DNA of 64,000 bases from Vibrio tapetis subsp. tapetis. GTDB lineage: Bacteria > Pseudomonadota > Gammaproteobacteria > Enterobacterales > Vibrionaceae. Under the pieces are notes generated by a model, which worked only from the letters and a program-made list of their open reading frames with translations, had not been told where the DNA came from and did not search any database. The translations under genes and the position numbers were made by a program. Below are positions 20,731 to 29,570 of this stretch, piece after piece. How positions within the stretch are numbered: position 1 is the first letter of the stretch; each line of letters opens with the position of its first letter. Location of the stretch: the NCBI RefSeq assembly GCF_900233005.1, contig NZ_LT960611.1:2356001-2420000 (forward strand), written 5' to 3'.

Positions 20731-21080
20731 AACGCCCCTTACATAGCCCTCAATATACAACCTCTTGTTTATAGGGCTTTTTATCGTGAAGTACCGCGAA
20801 ATGAGTAAGAATTACATTTTTCGAGAGTTAGAGTGCCAAATGACCAAGGAAGAGGTCGCTGAACTGTGTTTTAAAACTGTGAGGACAGTCACGGGTTGGG
20901 ATGAAGGAAAACAAATACCTCCCGAGTGTAAAAGGCTTATGAGGATGACAAAGGGACGTGAACTAAGTATGTGTGAGGAGTGGCAACAATTCAAAATGTT
21001 GTATAACAGGATGGAGTTACCAACCGGACAAGTGGTGAGGCCACAGCAAATATTAGCAGGAATTGCGCTATTGGGGATTC

Positions 21081-22385
21081 GAGGCTGTAACAGATTCTGT
21101 GTAACTGCCATTTAGTTAACGTGTTTATCGAGACGTTCCTCGAACTCGATAATAAACCGACTCATAGCCTGACGCCAGTTTTGAATGGGCATCGTCCATT
21201 TCTTGCTGGCGTCTTTGATTGCTAAGTACACCATTTTGGTTGCGGCCTCATCGTTAGGGAAGATCTTCCGCTTTTTTAGTGCTTTACGGATCACGCTATT
21301 GAGAGACTCAATAGCATTGGTTGTGTAGATGGCTCTACGGATATCTTCTGGGTAGTTGAAGAGCGTGTTGAGGTTCTGCCAGTGATTGCGCCAGGACTTA
21401 GATATTTGCGGATATTGCCCATCCCAGACTTCGCCAAAGCGCTCCAGTTCGAGTAGAGCCTCATCTTCTGTAGTAGAGCGATACACTCGTTTCAGGTCGG
21501 CAGTCACCGCCTTATAGTCTTTCCAAGACACATACTTCAATGAGTTCCGCACCATATGGACGATACAAAGCTGAATATGCGTTTGGGGGAAGACAGTATT
21601 GATAGCGTCAGGAAAGCCCTTCAATCCATCTACACACGCAATAAGGATATCTTCAACACCACGTTGATTGAGTTCAGTTAGAACACTCAGCCAAAACTTA
21701 GCCCCCTCGTTTTCGGCTATCCACATGCCCATTAGCTCTTTCTGACCATCGGTGTTAATACCTAAAGCAAGGAAAATCGACTTATTGATGATACGCTTGT
21801 CTTGACGGATCTTGACCACAATACAATCGAGATAAACGATAGGATAAATGGCATCGAGTGGCCTTGATTGCCACTCCACTATTTCTTCTATCACCGCATT
21901 TGTGACGCGCGATACGAGGCTGGGTGATATCTCCGCACCGTACCACTCATCGAAAGCGTTTACGATGTCGCGCGTACTCATTCCTTGGGCGTAGAGCCAC
22001 AAGATTTTGTCATCCATAGAGGTAAATCGTGATTGGTGTTTTTTGACTAGCTTGGGGTCAAACGAGCCAAGGCGATCCCGAGGTGTATCGAGTTCAAACT
22101 CGCCATCTTCGGTTTTTACGCGTTTGCTACTCTTTCCATTGCGGCTATTATTCGATCTAGAGGGTTGGTGTTTTTCATAGCCAAGATGCTCATCCATTTC
22201 CGCATTGAGTGCGGCCTCAACCGTAATTTTTTTCAGCATTTGGCTGAACTCAGTTAAGTCCTCAGGGGTTTTAATTCCTTTTGCTGCTTCCTTGGCGAAA
22301 GCTTCAAGCTCTTTCTTGTTCATATTGCCTATCCTTAGCCTTTAAGGCTTAGTTTAGGCAATTACACAGAAATTGAGACAGTCTC
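21081..22385 (-). mobile_element. IS256-family insertion sequence (1305 bp)
   Basis: Terminal inverted repeats of about 29 bp: left begins GAGGCTGTAACAGATTCTGT, right (complemented) begins GAGACTGTCTCAATTTCTGT; both end AATTGCC or AACTGCC. The 8-bp target duplication GGGGATTC is at 21073-21080 and 22386-22393. One transposase gene fills the element. Confidence 0.95.
21112..22323 (-). CDS. IS256-family transposase (mutator type)
   Basis: 403 aa DDE transposase. Family signatures: DEHLGYEKH near residue 45, YLDCIVVKIRQD with the first Asp, CVDGLKGFPDAI with the second Asp and the C-terminal TTNAIESLNSVIRK with the Glu. Full length and apparently intact, with proper inverted repeats on both sides, so potentially active. 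Confidence 0.97.
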   Translation of the reverse strand: MNKKELEAFAKEAAKGIKTPEDLTEFSQMLKKITVEAALNAEMDEHLGYEKHQPSRSNNSRNGKSSKRVKTEDGEFELDTPRDRLGSFDPKLVKKHQSRFTSMDDKILWLYAQGMSTRDIVNAFDEWYGAEISPSLVSRVTNAVIEEIVEWQSRPLDAIYPIVYLDCIVVKIRQDKRIINKSIFLALGINTDGQKELMGMWIAENEGAKFWLSVLTELNQRGVEDILIACVDGLKGFPDAINTVFPQTHIQLCIVHMVRNSLKYVSWKDYKAVTADLKRVYRSTTEDEALLELERFGEVWDGQYPQISKSWRNHWQNLNTLFNYPEDIRRAIYTTNAIESLNSVIRKALKKRKIFPNDEAATKMVYLAIKDASKKWTMPIQNWRQAMSRFIIEFEERLDKHVN

Positions 22386-22503
22386 GGGGATTCAGTCAGA
22401 ACTAGAAATAAAGACATCGACTTATCTACTTAAAACCGCAAGAGCACTTTCAAAAATAAGGTAATCTAGAAGAAAGACCCGCGTATGAGCGGGTCAATAT
22501 TAT

Positions 22504-23946
22504 TTAAACTGGGTTGCTTGGTTTCAGATATTTATTCCTGATTAAAGTCCTACCTTCTTTGCAATACGCTTTAAACTTATTACTTTCAGTTGTACGATTG
22601 CTCACTGCACTAGATAGCCGCTTATGACCGTATTCAGAGGAGCTATCTAATTTAAGACCTTTGTTCAGCCATTCAATTGAATCTGTATAAAAACCTTTAT
22701 TATTGAGCATGTTTCCAACGTTAAGCGAAACCCAAGCGGCGTTTTCTTTAGATAGCTCTAAAGCCGTTTTAGAAGTTACCATTGCCGTATCGTATAGATC
22801 TAGCCTCAAACATGAATTGCTCAAAGAGCCTTGATATTCAATGTTATCGGGCTCTTGGATAGTTAAGTAATTGAATAAGTAAATGGCTTCTTTATGTTCT
22901 TCAGCGTCCTGCAGTAGCCTCGCGTATCTGTAAACAACTTTTTGGTTTGCAGGATACTCTCGATAAGCGTAATGAATAGTCTTTAACGCTTCTTCTGAGT
23001 TGTCAGAGCCTTCATAAAGTTCACTTAACTTAATAGCAAGACTAGGGTGTGAAATGGCGGCAGGTACTAAGAAGTCAATCGCATCCTGAGTTTCTCCCAA
23101 TAGGTTTAAACAATCAGCCTTTAAAATCTGTATATCATACTCAGTAGGTGAATCACCAAATAACTCTTTAATTAAATCTAAAGTGACATCTTCATATTTT
23201 TCCCACATCAGCATTTGTAGGCCAAGGACTTGGAGGCTAAGGATATCTTGGCTTTTGATTTTATCTAATAATGGTTGTAGGCCTTTGAAATCATTTTCTT
23301 TAAAGTCGAGATATTTTCCCCAGAGTTTATGCTTCTCTAACTCATCCCCTGACATGCCTTTCATTAGGGTATCTAATTTAGTTTTAGCTGAGACAAATTT
23401 ACTATCAAATAAATCAGATAGCCATTCGTGAGCGGGTTCATTTTTGGGAGAATCTACTTCAGAAGACTCATTGTTATCTTCTATAGGATTAATTAGACCA
23501 AGTTTTTTCATGGACTGTCTTATCTGATTACATGCTGCACCTGTTGCAGCTTGCAATCGGCCATCTTCACGATTTGACTGATATTTACCTGGTGTTACTC
23601 CTAAAAGATCTGTTGGTATATGCGCTTCACTACCTTCAGGTAGAACGAAAAACACGCGCTCTCTTCCGAGTTTGCCAATAAACAGGCCAAATTCAAAAAT
23701 AACATTGTCTCTCACGGTCTGGTGTTTTTTATCACGCATAATTGTTATGTCATCAGGGCTGAAAACGAAAACCCCAAAGTCAGAAGTATCTAGAGTCTTT
23801 TCCAAAGAAACAATTGATATGTCGGATAAATCAAAGACGCCCTGATCCCACACAGTGGCTTCAGTATCGTGTGTTAAATTCTGTTGTATAGCATATGCAA
23901 CACTAAGTCCTTCAACAGACGAACCGATAAATAATTTTGGCTTCAC
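22504..23946 (-). CDS. TIR-like domain protein with TPR-like C-terminus
   Basis: 480 aa. Residues 1-~130 match the CAP12/PF10137 TIR-like nucleotide-binding fold: KLFIGSSVEG at the start, WDQGVFDLSD, and DNVIFEFGLFIG with the presumed catalytic Glu85, the residue used by NAD-cleaving TIR domains. A linker rich in Glu/Ser follows (to ~190), then helical repeats of TPR/SEL1 type (~200-460; e.g. EALKTIHYAYREYPANQKV). No membrane segment or cyclase partner is adjacent. A single-gene NADase-type abortive defence protein, with the repeats sensing the trigger, is the likely reading. Not a standard named system that I recognise. Confidence 0.75.
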   Translation of the reverse strand: MKPKLFIGSSVEGLSVAYAIQQNLTHDTEATVWDQGVFDLSDISIVSLEKTLDTSDFGVFVFSPDDITIMRDKKHQTVRDNVIFEFGLFIGKLGRERVFFVLPEGSEAHIPTDLLGVTPGKYQSNREDGRLQAATGAACNQIRQSMKKLGLINPIEDNNESSEVDSPKNEPAHEWLSDLFDSKFVSAKTKLDTLMKGMSGDELEKHKLWGKYLDFKENDFKGLQPLLDKIKSQDILSLQVLGLQMLMWEKYEDVTLDLIKELFGDSPTEYDIQILKADCLNLLGETQDAIDFLVPAAISHPSLAIKLSELYEGSDNSEEALKTIHYAYREYPANQKVVYRYARLLQDAEEHKEAIYLFNYLTIQEPDNIEYQGSLSNSCLRLDLYDTAMVTSKTALELSKENAAWVSLNVGNMLNNKGFYTDSIEWLNKGLKLDSSSEYGHKRLSSAVSNRTTESNKFKAYCKEGRTLIRNKYLKPSNPV

Positions 23947-24021
23947 CTTAGCTCCAATACTTATAAGTGATCTAACTATTTAGAGAGATTATAATCTTAA
24001 ATGATTACTCGTTAGGAATTA

Positions 24022-24204
24022 GTGACAAAAATCATGTGGTTAACTTGTTGTGCTATTTTAAAAGCAATGATGGGTCTTCTATATGTTGATAGTTTGGTCG
24101 AATTTACCCCCGTGATACAACACGGGGATTCACGACGAACGGCATTTGAAGAATGGATAACTTCTAGTAGGACAAAACCCCATGAACAGGATATGAATGA
24201 GTAA
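24022..24204 (+). pseudogene. Short ORF, probable gene remnant
   Basis: 60 codons with GTG start and no ribosome binding site. The last 35 codons (VEFTPVIQHGDS...EEWIT...) are repeated, with substitutions that keep the frame, at 33154-33265, where no start exists. Conservation of the frame suggests the tail of a protein spread by duplication; I do not recognise the family. Confidence 0.4.
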
Positions 24205-24209
24205 AAGGT
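24098..24209 (+). repeat. 112-bp dispersed repeat, copy 1
   Basis: Direct repeat of 33154-33265, about 85% identical by eye. It contains a perfect hairpin CCCCGTG-ATACAA-CACGGGG (24107-24126) conserved in both copies. Both copies are followed within 10-20 bp by GGGGCAT. Confidence 0.75.
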
Positions 24210-24363
24210 GGGGCATAAACCATTTAGATCAAATGTTCTAAACTGGTTTTGAACAAAGCCTTCTTAGAGTAATCACGTAAAATAGAAAAACTCGGATAAC
24301 TTTTGCTATCGGAAAGTCGCTCAGTGAGGTGTCCAGTTCTGCTAGTTCAGATCACTACAAGCC

Positions 24364-25278
24364 TTAAATCGTGATTATTCCAACTTCTGATGCTTTAGAC
24401 AGGTACATTAATGGGTTGTTGGTGGGCTCTTTCAATGCTTGGCTTCTTGACACAGAAACTTCTAAACCAGACACAAATCCAGCAAGAGCACCAACCGCAG
24501 TTGCCATAGTAAAAGAATAACCTGTGAACATATCGATTCCAAAAGCCGGTAATGCTGCCCCCCCGAGGTTAGCCAAACCTGTTGTTTGAATTAGGTCTTT
24601 CCCAGAAAGTTTGTATTGAACGTCAATATCAAACTTATTGAAAATACGGAATCTTTCCTTTGATACTTGGTCAAGGTTATTGATCGAGTTTTGAAATCTA
24701 GTTATTGCTTGTTTGCCCTCAAGAGTTTGATCGGGTGCAGATAACACTTCTTTATACATTTCATTTATGCAGTTATGTAAATCACCTAGCTCGTCACTTC
24801 GGTAATCTTTGAATTCAAGTATCTCGTTAATATTCACCGAACGATCAGGAACAGGAAGCACGTTAGTCAAGCCAAAACGAATATGATCGTTTTGCTCGGA
24901 CAACTCAGGAGGTAAGTAGAACTGATTACAATCAGATTGATGAATAAGCCAATCAACATTAGGATCTTTGTTGAACATTTTAGCTAGTTCAGCTTGCTCT
25001 AATAGCATTGCATCAGCAATATCTTGGCTAGAGTATCGTCCATTGCCAAAGCTCAATTTAGGTCTCAGAACTTTTCCTGTTGCGACGAGGTCTTCTTGGT
25101 CGGGAATACCGAAAGATATGAGGTTGTTGTCGGGAACAATCATCTTGTCCCAGTACAACATATAGTACCTAACCATCTCAGGAGTTAGTTTCGAACTGAA
25201 TGACAAACCTGTCATGTTGTACTGAATGTTCATCGGTAACGCAATAACACCTCTTTCCATCATATTCCCCATAACCAT
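24364..25278 (-). CDS. DUF6236-like protein
   Basis: 304 aa, start at ATG 25278 or one of the following Met codons (MVMGNMMERG). The opening RGVIALP and the internal YYMLYWDKMIVPDN resemble the DUF6236 group of uncharacterised proteins found in bacterial defence-rich regions. Residues ~215-260 form a glycine/alanine-rich hydrophobic stretch (LANLGGAALPAFG...VGALAGFVSG) that could be a buried core or insert in a membrane. No catalytic motif seen. It stands alone between the TIR gene and the retron. Confidence 0.55.
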   Translation of the reverse strand: MVMGNMMERGVIALPMNIQYNMTGLSFSSKLTPEMVRYYMLYWDKMIVPDNNLISFGIPDQEDLVATGKVLRPKLSFGNGRYSSQDIADAMLLEQAELAKMFNKDPNVDWLIHQSDCNQFYLPPELSEQNDHIRFGLTNVLPVPDRSVNINEILEFKDYRSDELGDLHNCINEMYKEVLSAPDQTLEGKQAITRFQNSINNLDQVSKERFRIFNKFDIDVQYKLSGKDLIQTTGLANLGGAALPAFGIDMFTGYSFTMATAVGALAGFVSGLEVSVSRSQALKEPTNNPLMYLSKASEVGIITI

Positions 25279-25680
25279 ATAGATAAAAGGACATTGTAAC
25301 CCCTAAGCAATTAGTTGCAAAAGCTGCTTGAGTCTACATATTAAAATTTGCGCTCGGCGAAGGCATCTGTGCTTAAGCTTATCAATAATCGAGATTAAAA
25401 AAGGGGCAGATCTGAGCTAGTGGTGCTTTGAGAGAAAAGTGCCACGAGTAAAACTTCAGATCTATGAAGCCTCTGGACAATTCCGTGCTAGTAACTTTAC
25501 TAAATTTGCATATCAAAAATAACTACAGGTATAGGAAAGTCGCTTAGCTTGGTAGCCTGTATTGATGGTGCAGGGCACTTAATAACTGGAGCTACAACTT
25601 TTATGCAAATGCATGAGTTTAGGCCTATATCCACTTCGCCTACTAACAAGCATTGTTAAATATAAAGGGTTGGAGTAACA
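25279..25680. other. Intergenic region with partial dispersed repeat
   Basis: No gene is seen. At 25431-25459 it holds a partial copy of the hairpin repeat (AAAGTGCCACGAGTAAAACTTC), followed by CTCTGGACAATTCCGTGCTAG, which resembles the sequence beside copy 1 at 17525-17545. The promoter of the retron non-coding RNA should lie at its right end. Confidence 0.5.
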
Positions 25681-25855
25681 TTAAAGAGCTCTTTAGCTTA
25701 AGACGAATTACGTCTAGTCGGGTGATTAGCCAGACTCTAACTTATTGAACGGGATTGGTTGCGAAATGTACTTACTTCTTCGCGATCCAAACTCGTTCCT
25801 CCTTTAGACCGCGAAGAAGTAAGTACATTTCGCTGTCTCTAGTAAAGAGCTAAGC
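25681..25855 (+). ncRNA. Retron msr-msd non-coding RNA
   Basis: Template/primer RNA for the reverse transcriptase at 25899. The a1/a2 inverted repeat is AGCTCTTTA (25687-25695) and TAAAGAGCT (25843-25851); the G at 25696 in TTTAGC is the likely branching guanosine. The msr part holds a short hairpin AGACG/CGTCT (25711-25725). The msd part holds a perfect 24-bp stem, 25761-25784 with 25810-25833, and a 25-nt loop, which would give the hairpin msDNA. Boundaries are approximate. Layout (ncRNA, RT, then effectors) is standard for retrons. Confidence 0.85.
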
Positions 25856-25887
25856 CCAAGAGTATTAGTACTTTTGGGCTTTTTTTG
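25853..25887 (+). terminator. Hairpin with T-run between retron RNA and RT
   Basis: 12-bp stem AGCCCAAGAGTA (25853-25864) and TACTTTTGGGCT (25869-25880), loop TTAG, then a T-run. It ends 11 nt before the RT start. It may end part of the transcripts so that ncRNA exceeds RT mRNA. Confidence 0.75.
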
Positions 25888-25898
25888 TTGAGAGGTTT

Positions 25899-26840
25899 AT
25901 GAACTTAGTAAAGCAACTAGCAAGGCACCTAAGAAAAAGTGAGTCTGAAGTCATACGTTTTTTGGTAGATGCCCCAAGTAAATATCGTGTGTACAAGATC
26001 CCAAAAAGGTCACACGGACATAGAGTTATAGCCCAGCCATCTAAAGAACTCAAAGAGTACCAGAGGGCCTTTCTGGCTATATATACATTCCCTGTGCATC
26101 CTACAGCTATGGCATATTGTGAAGGAAAGAGCATCAGAGAAAATGCTCTTGCTCATGTTCAGAACAATTATCTACTGAAAACGGACTTTGAGAATTTTTT
26201 CAACTCTATAACCCCTGCCATCTTTTGGCAAAGTGTAGGGAGTTGTACAGTTGACACACCAATGTTTACCACTCAGGAAAAGAGGCTTGTTGAAAAGCTT
26301 ATCTTTTGGTGTCCGAGCAAGACGGAGCTAGGTAAGCTTGTATTGAGTGTCGGCGCTCCTACTTCACCAAGCATATCTAACTTCTGTCTCTATGAATTTG
26401 ACCGTTTTATGACTAATGTCTGCAGCGATCAAAAAATCACTTATACAAGATATGCTGATGATTTGACATTCTCAACCAACGAAAAGAATACGCTCAACAC
26501 TATAGTTCCTGTTATCCAACAACTATTAGTCGAGTTCTTCTCGTACAGCCTTAAGCTCAACCACAGTAAAACAGCTTTTTCATCGCGTGCGCACAACCGA
26601 CATGTTACAGGCATTACACTTAGCAATGAAAGTAGACTCTCTTTAGGAAGGGAACGTAAGCGATACATCAAACATCTAATAAATCAATTTAAGTACAATT
26701 TATTAGATGGCTCGGATATCAGACACTTACAAGGACTATTAGCATTCGCTCAACATATTGAGCCAGTTTTCATAAGCCGATTAAAAACTAAATATACGAG
26801 TGAGTTAATTCAACGAATCTACGAGGCAAGTCATGACTAG
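25899..26840 (+). CDS. Retron reverse transcriptase
   Basis: 313 aa. It makes msDNA from the msd template, priming at the branching G of the msr RNA. Seen: retron-specific NALAH (NAxxH, 82-86), catalytic RYADD (184-188) and the VTG motif in RHVTGITLSN. ATG 25899 follows GAGAGG at 4-nt spacing. The stop overlaps the ATPase gene by 8 bp, so RT, ptuA and ptuB form one operon. RT plus PtuA plus PtuB is the arrangement known for retrons Ec78 and Vc95 (type I-A), where RT-msDNA restrains the toxic PtuAB until phage interferes. Confidence 0.95.
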   Translation: MNLVKQLARHLRKSESEVIRFLVDAPSKYRVYKIPKRSHGHRVIAQPSKELKEYQRAFLAIYTFPVHPTAMAYCEGKSIRENALAHVQNNYLLKTDFENFFNSITPAIFWQSVGSCTVDTPMFTTQEKRLVEKLIFWCPSKTELGKLVLSVGAPTSPSISNFCLYEFDRFMTNVCSDQKITYTRYADDLTFSTNEKNTLNTIVPVIQQLLVEFFSYSLKLNHSKTAFSSRAHNRHVTGITLSNESRLSLGRERKRYIKHLINQFKYNLLDGSDIRHLQGLLAFAQHIEPVFISRLKTKYTSELIQRIYEASHD

Positions 26841-28515
26841 CAAAACAAAAAATATCAAAGAGCTAGAGCGAAGAGCTAGGAAAAATGAGCTACTCCCAGC
26901 CTTTCAGCTTTATCAGAACTATGCTCATGGTCTAGATGGTCTTGCTATAGATGAGGAGCTAGCTAATCATTACCTATTACAATGTGCTAGGTACATTGAG
27001 AGCAATAGTTCAGATATTCCTGACATCTTTGTACCCCAAAATAAGCTACATTTAGCAAACCTTGAACTATTCGATTTTCGTCGATTTAAAAACTTACGTA
27101 TGTCCTTCGAACCGGATCTAACTGTGATAATCGGGAATAATGGGCAAGGTAAAACCACAATCCTTAACGCCATATCCAAAACGTTAAGTTGGATTAATGC
27201 CAATATTCTTAAAGAAGAAGGTGCTGGTCAGCGATTGAGTGAACTATATGATATTAGAAGAGGCTCCGATAACTCTTACTGTGATGTATTAACAGAATTT
27301 GAATATGGTTCTGGGTTAAAGCGACTACCTGCACGTCTATCAAGAGCAAGTCTTGGAGCTTCCGAAAGGCGAGATAGCGATGTAAAGAACCTTCGAGAGC
27401 TTTCTAATGTATTCCGCGTTGCAAATAAAAATAATGCAGTAAACCTCCCTTTGTGCGCCTTTTATTCCGTAGAGCGCTCTCACCCATTATCTCGCTTAAG
27501 TAAGGACAATGTGTCACTTAGAGAGGAACGTTTTGACGCGTACAATTCTGCTCTTACTGGTTCAGGCAAGTTCGAGCATTTTGTAGAATGGTTTGTAGCT
27601 CTGCATAAAAAGTCAGTAAATGATAAATCTAACGAAATTGAAGCACTAAAGCAGCAAGTCAAAGATCTAGAGTCCTCTGTTGACAGTGGAATCATGTCAT
27701 TAGAACCTATTCTTAAAAAAACAAGGGATCAACTGAATGATGCTTTATCTACACTGAAGTCCGCTATCACTAATCAGGTACTAACAGATGCACAAACAAA
27801 AAAAATAGTCGTCCAAGCTATCTGTAGTGTCATTCCAAGCGTTAGTGATATGTGGGTTGATACAAGTACTGGCTCTGACGTCGTTTTAGTAAAAAATGAC
27901 TCCATTGATATCAATATTGAACAACTTTCAGATGGGCAGCGCACTTTCTTAGGGCTAGTTTCCGACCTAGTTCGTCGCTTAGTAATGTTAAACCCTAAAC
28001 TCAATAACCCTCTTGAAGGGCAAGGAATTGTCTTAATCGATGAAGTCGAGTTGCATTTGCATCCTAAATGGCAGCAGGACGTTTTGTTAGACCTTCAAAC
28101 TTGTTTTCCTAACATTCAATTCATTGTTACAACACATAGTCCATTAGTGCTATCTACCGTAGATAAAGATAACATCAGAGTTTTTGAAGGCACAGATGCA
28201 AAAGGTAGAACTCTCATAGATGCTCCCGACTTCCAAACTAAGGGGATCCTCAACTCGGACGTTTTGGAGCAGCTAATGGATACTTTTGCCGCTCCTCAAC
28301 GCATAGAAGAAACTCATTGGCTAGCTAAATTTGAAGCTCTCTTAATCGGTGAACATTACGATGATAATTCGGAAGCGCAAGCTCTGTATGAAGGCATACG
28401 TAAACACTTCGGTAAGAATAGCTCTGAGATAAAAAAATGCGATAGCTTAATCAGAATTCAGAAAATGAAACTCAAGGCTAAAAACGCCATTGAGAAGAAG
28501 AGAGTTGGTGAATGA
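26833..28515 (+). CDS. ptuA: Retron-associated PtuA-like ABC ATPase
   Basis: 560 aa. Walker A GNNGQGKTT (101-109), ABC signature LSDGQRTFLGL (~358), Walker B GIVLIDEVELHLHP (~400) and switch His in TTHSP. A helical region (~255-300) may be a short coiled coil. Same family as Septu PtuA and the OLD-like ATPases; acts with the HNH nuclease encoded next as the toxic effector of the retron. It overlaps both neighbours by a few bases, so translation is coupled. Confidence 0.92.
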   Translation: MTSKTKNIKELERRARKNELLPAFQLYQNYAHGLDGLAIDEELANHYLLQCARYIESNSSDIPDIFVPQNKLHLANLELFDFRRFKNLRMSFEPDLTVIIGNNGQGKTTILNAISKTLSWINANILKEEGAGQRLSELYDIRRGSDNSYCDVLTEFEYGSGLKRLPARLSRASLGASERRDSDVKNLRELSNVFRVANKNNAVNLPLCAFYSVERSHPLSRLSKDNVSLREERFDAYNSALTGSGKFEHFVEWFVALHKKSVNDKSNEIEALKQQVKDLESSVDSGIMSLEPILKKTRDQLNDALSTLKSAITNQVLTDAQTKKIVVQAICSVIPSVSDMWVDTSTGSDVVLVKNDSIDINIEQLSDGQRTFLGLVSDLVRRLVMLNPKLNNPLEGQGIVLIDEVELHLHPKWQQDVLLDLQTCFPNIQFIVTTHSPLVLSTVDKDNIRVFEGTDAKGRTLIDAPDFQTKGILNSDVLEQLMDTFAAPQRIEETHWLAKFEALLIGEHYDDNSEAQALYEGIRKHFGKNSSEIKKCDSLIRIQKMKLKAKNAIEKKRVGE

Positions 28516-29156
28516 AAAAATTGCATCGCCATCCTTCAAATTGTTTAGTTGGTCTAGTCGCAGGACAAAACGACTGGATGAAAGAAGCCCCTAAAGATGA
28601 AATCTGGATTGAGTTAGACAAAATGCAAAGTGGGTATTGCGCATATTGTGAGTGCCACTTAAAACGAAAACACATTGAGCATTTTAAAACCAGAACAGCC
28701 CACCCTAGAGAGACATTTAGTTGGGGCAATGTATTTGGCTCTTGCGGCGATAGTTCAAAGGCTGGGGGGTGGGGGCGCTGTGGGATCTATAAAGATGCAG
28801 ATGCAGGTAAATACAATATTGCAGAACTAGTCAAACCAGACGTAGATGATCCTAATGATTATTTTCTCTTTCTAATTTCGGGCATAGTGATTGCTCGCCC
28901 GAGTCTAACAGGGTCTGCGTTGCGCAAAGCCGAGGAAACAATTAGGGTTTTCAATCTAAATGAAGATAGTGCTCTTTTCAACAGCAGACGAAAAGCGATA
29001 CTAGCCATACAACAAGAAATAGATGAGTTATATCAGATGCAGGAAGAGTTAGGTGATCTCTGGGAATCTTTTCTGGACGAAGCATTAACAGATGTTTGTG
29101 GACAGGAGTTTCAAACGGCTTTGGAACACTCTTGGCGTCACAACCTCTCATACTAA
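28512..29156 (+). CDS. ptuB: Retron-associated PtuB-like HNH nuclease
   Basis: 214 aa. HNH/zinc features: CAYC (43-46), HIEHF (54-58) and the downstream W-G-N-V-F-G-S-C-G segment, the pattern of PtuB and McrA-like HNH nucleases. It begins inside the ptuA stop (ATGA overlap). Expected to cut DNA or tRNA when released from control by the retron complex; which target applies here cannot be read from the sequence. Confidence 0.92.
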   Translation: MKKLHRHPSNCLVGLVAGQNDWMKEAPKDEIWIELDKMQSGYCAYCECHLKRKHIEHFKTRTAHPRETFSWGNVFGSCGDSSKAGGWGRCGIYKDADAGKYNIAELVKPDVDDPNDYFLFLISGIVIARPSLTGSALRKAEETIRVFNLNEDSALFNSRRKAILAIQQEIDELYQMQEELGDLWESFLDEALTDVCGQEFQTALEHSWRHNLSY

Positions 29157-29317
29157 GAAACTGAAGCCATATTTATTAATCCATTAACTGATTTTGCATA
29201 TGTTAGTTATGCCCTGGCCTTTGAGAGGTAATGATGTGAAACCCCTCTCAAAAAACAGTCGTGCCTACCATTCTCGCTATATAGTCGTTGATTTATTGAG
29301 TTAAAAAACAAGAGGGT

Positions 29318-29352
29318 ACTTTCGAATTAGAAAGTGCCACGGGTAAAAATTC
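29318..29352. repeat. Dispersed hairpin repeat, copy 3
   Basis: Palindrome ACTTTCGAATTAGAAAGT followed by GCCACGGGTAAAAATTC; counterpart of 17532-17566. A 14-bp part, ACGGGTAAAAATTC, is then repeated directly (29356-29369). Confidence 0.65.
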
Positions 29353-29392
29353 ACAACGGGTAAAAATTCAGCCTGTGAAGGTTTTGAACAAA

Positions 29393-29490
29393 AATGAGTC
29401 TCAGGAATTCTAATATTAGTGATTCATGAATAACTTTTTATAAGGCAAATTTGCCAATTAATACGCCTTTGTACGGTGTGCACTTTGTCT
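29393..29490 (+). repeat. Duplicated regulator leader, copy B
   Basis: Counterpart of 20633-20730. It precedes the intact regulator at 29571. Shared elements: CTAATATTAG palindrome, TTTTTATAAGGC, and CCTTTGTACRGTGYGCACTT. Confidence 0.7.
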
Positions 29491-29570
29491 GCGTGTGTTT
29501 AATGCTGCATATCTTGTTATTGCAGTGCAACTTCTTGTATTTAGATGTTTTATCTGTGAAGTATCGCGAA

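Larger units (their letters stand above)
20801..22464 (+). pseudogene. Small phage-type regulator, split by IS256-family element
   Basis: The 5' part 20801-21080 encodes MSKNYIFRELECQMTKEEVA and onward to GIALLGI; after the IS and its 8-bp duplication the frame continues 22394-22464 (SELEIKTSTYLLKTARALSKIR). Joined it is about 116 aa and matches the intact paralogue at 29571-29930 across its length. The segment MTKEEVAELCFKTVRTVTGW looks like an atypical HTH. Probably a DNA-binding regulator; exact role unknown. Confidence 0.8.

Noticed and set aside
25761..25833. 24-bp inverted repeat first considered as IS ends or terminator
   Set aside because: Position just upstream of a retron RT with flanking a1/a2 repeats makes it the msd stem.
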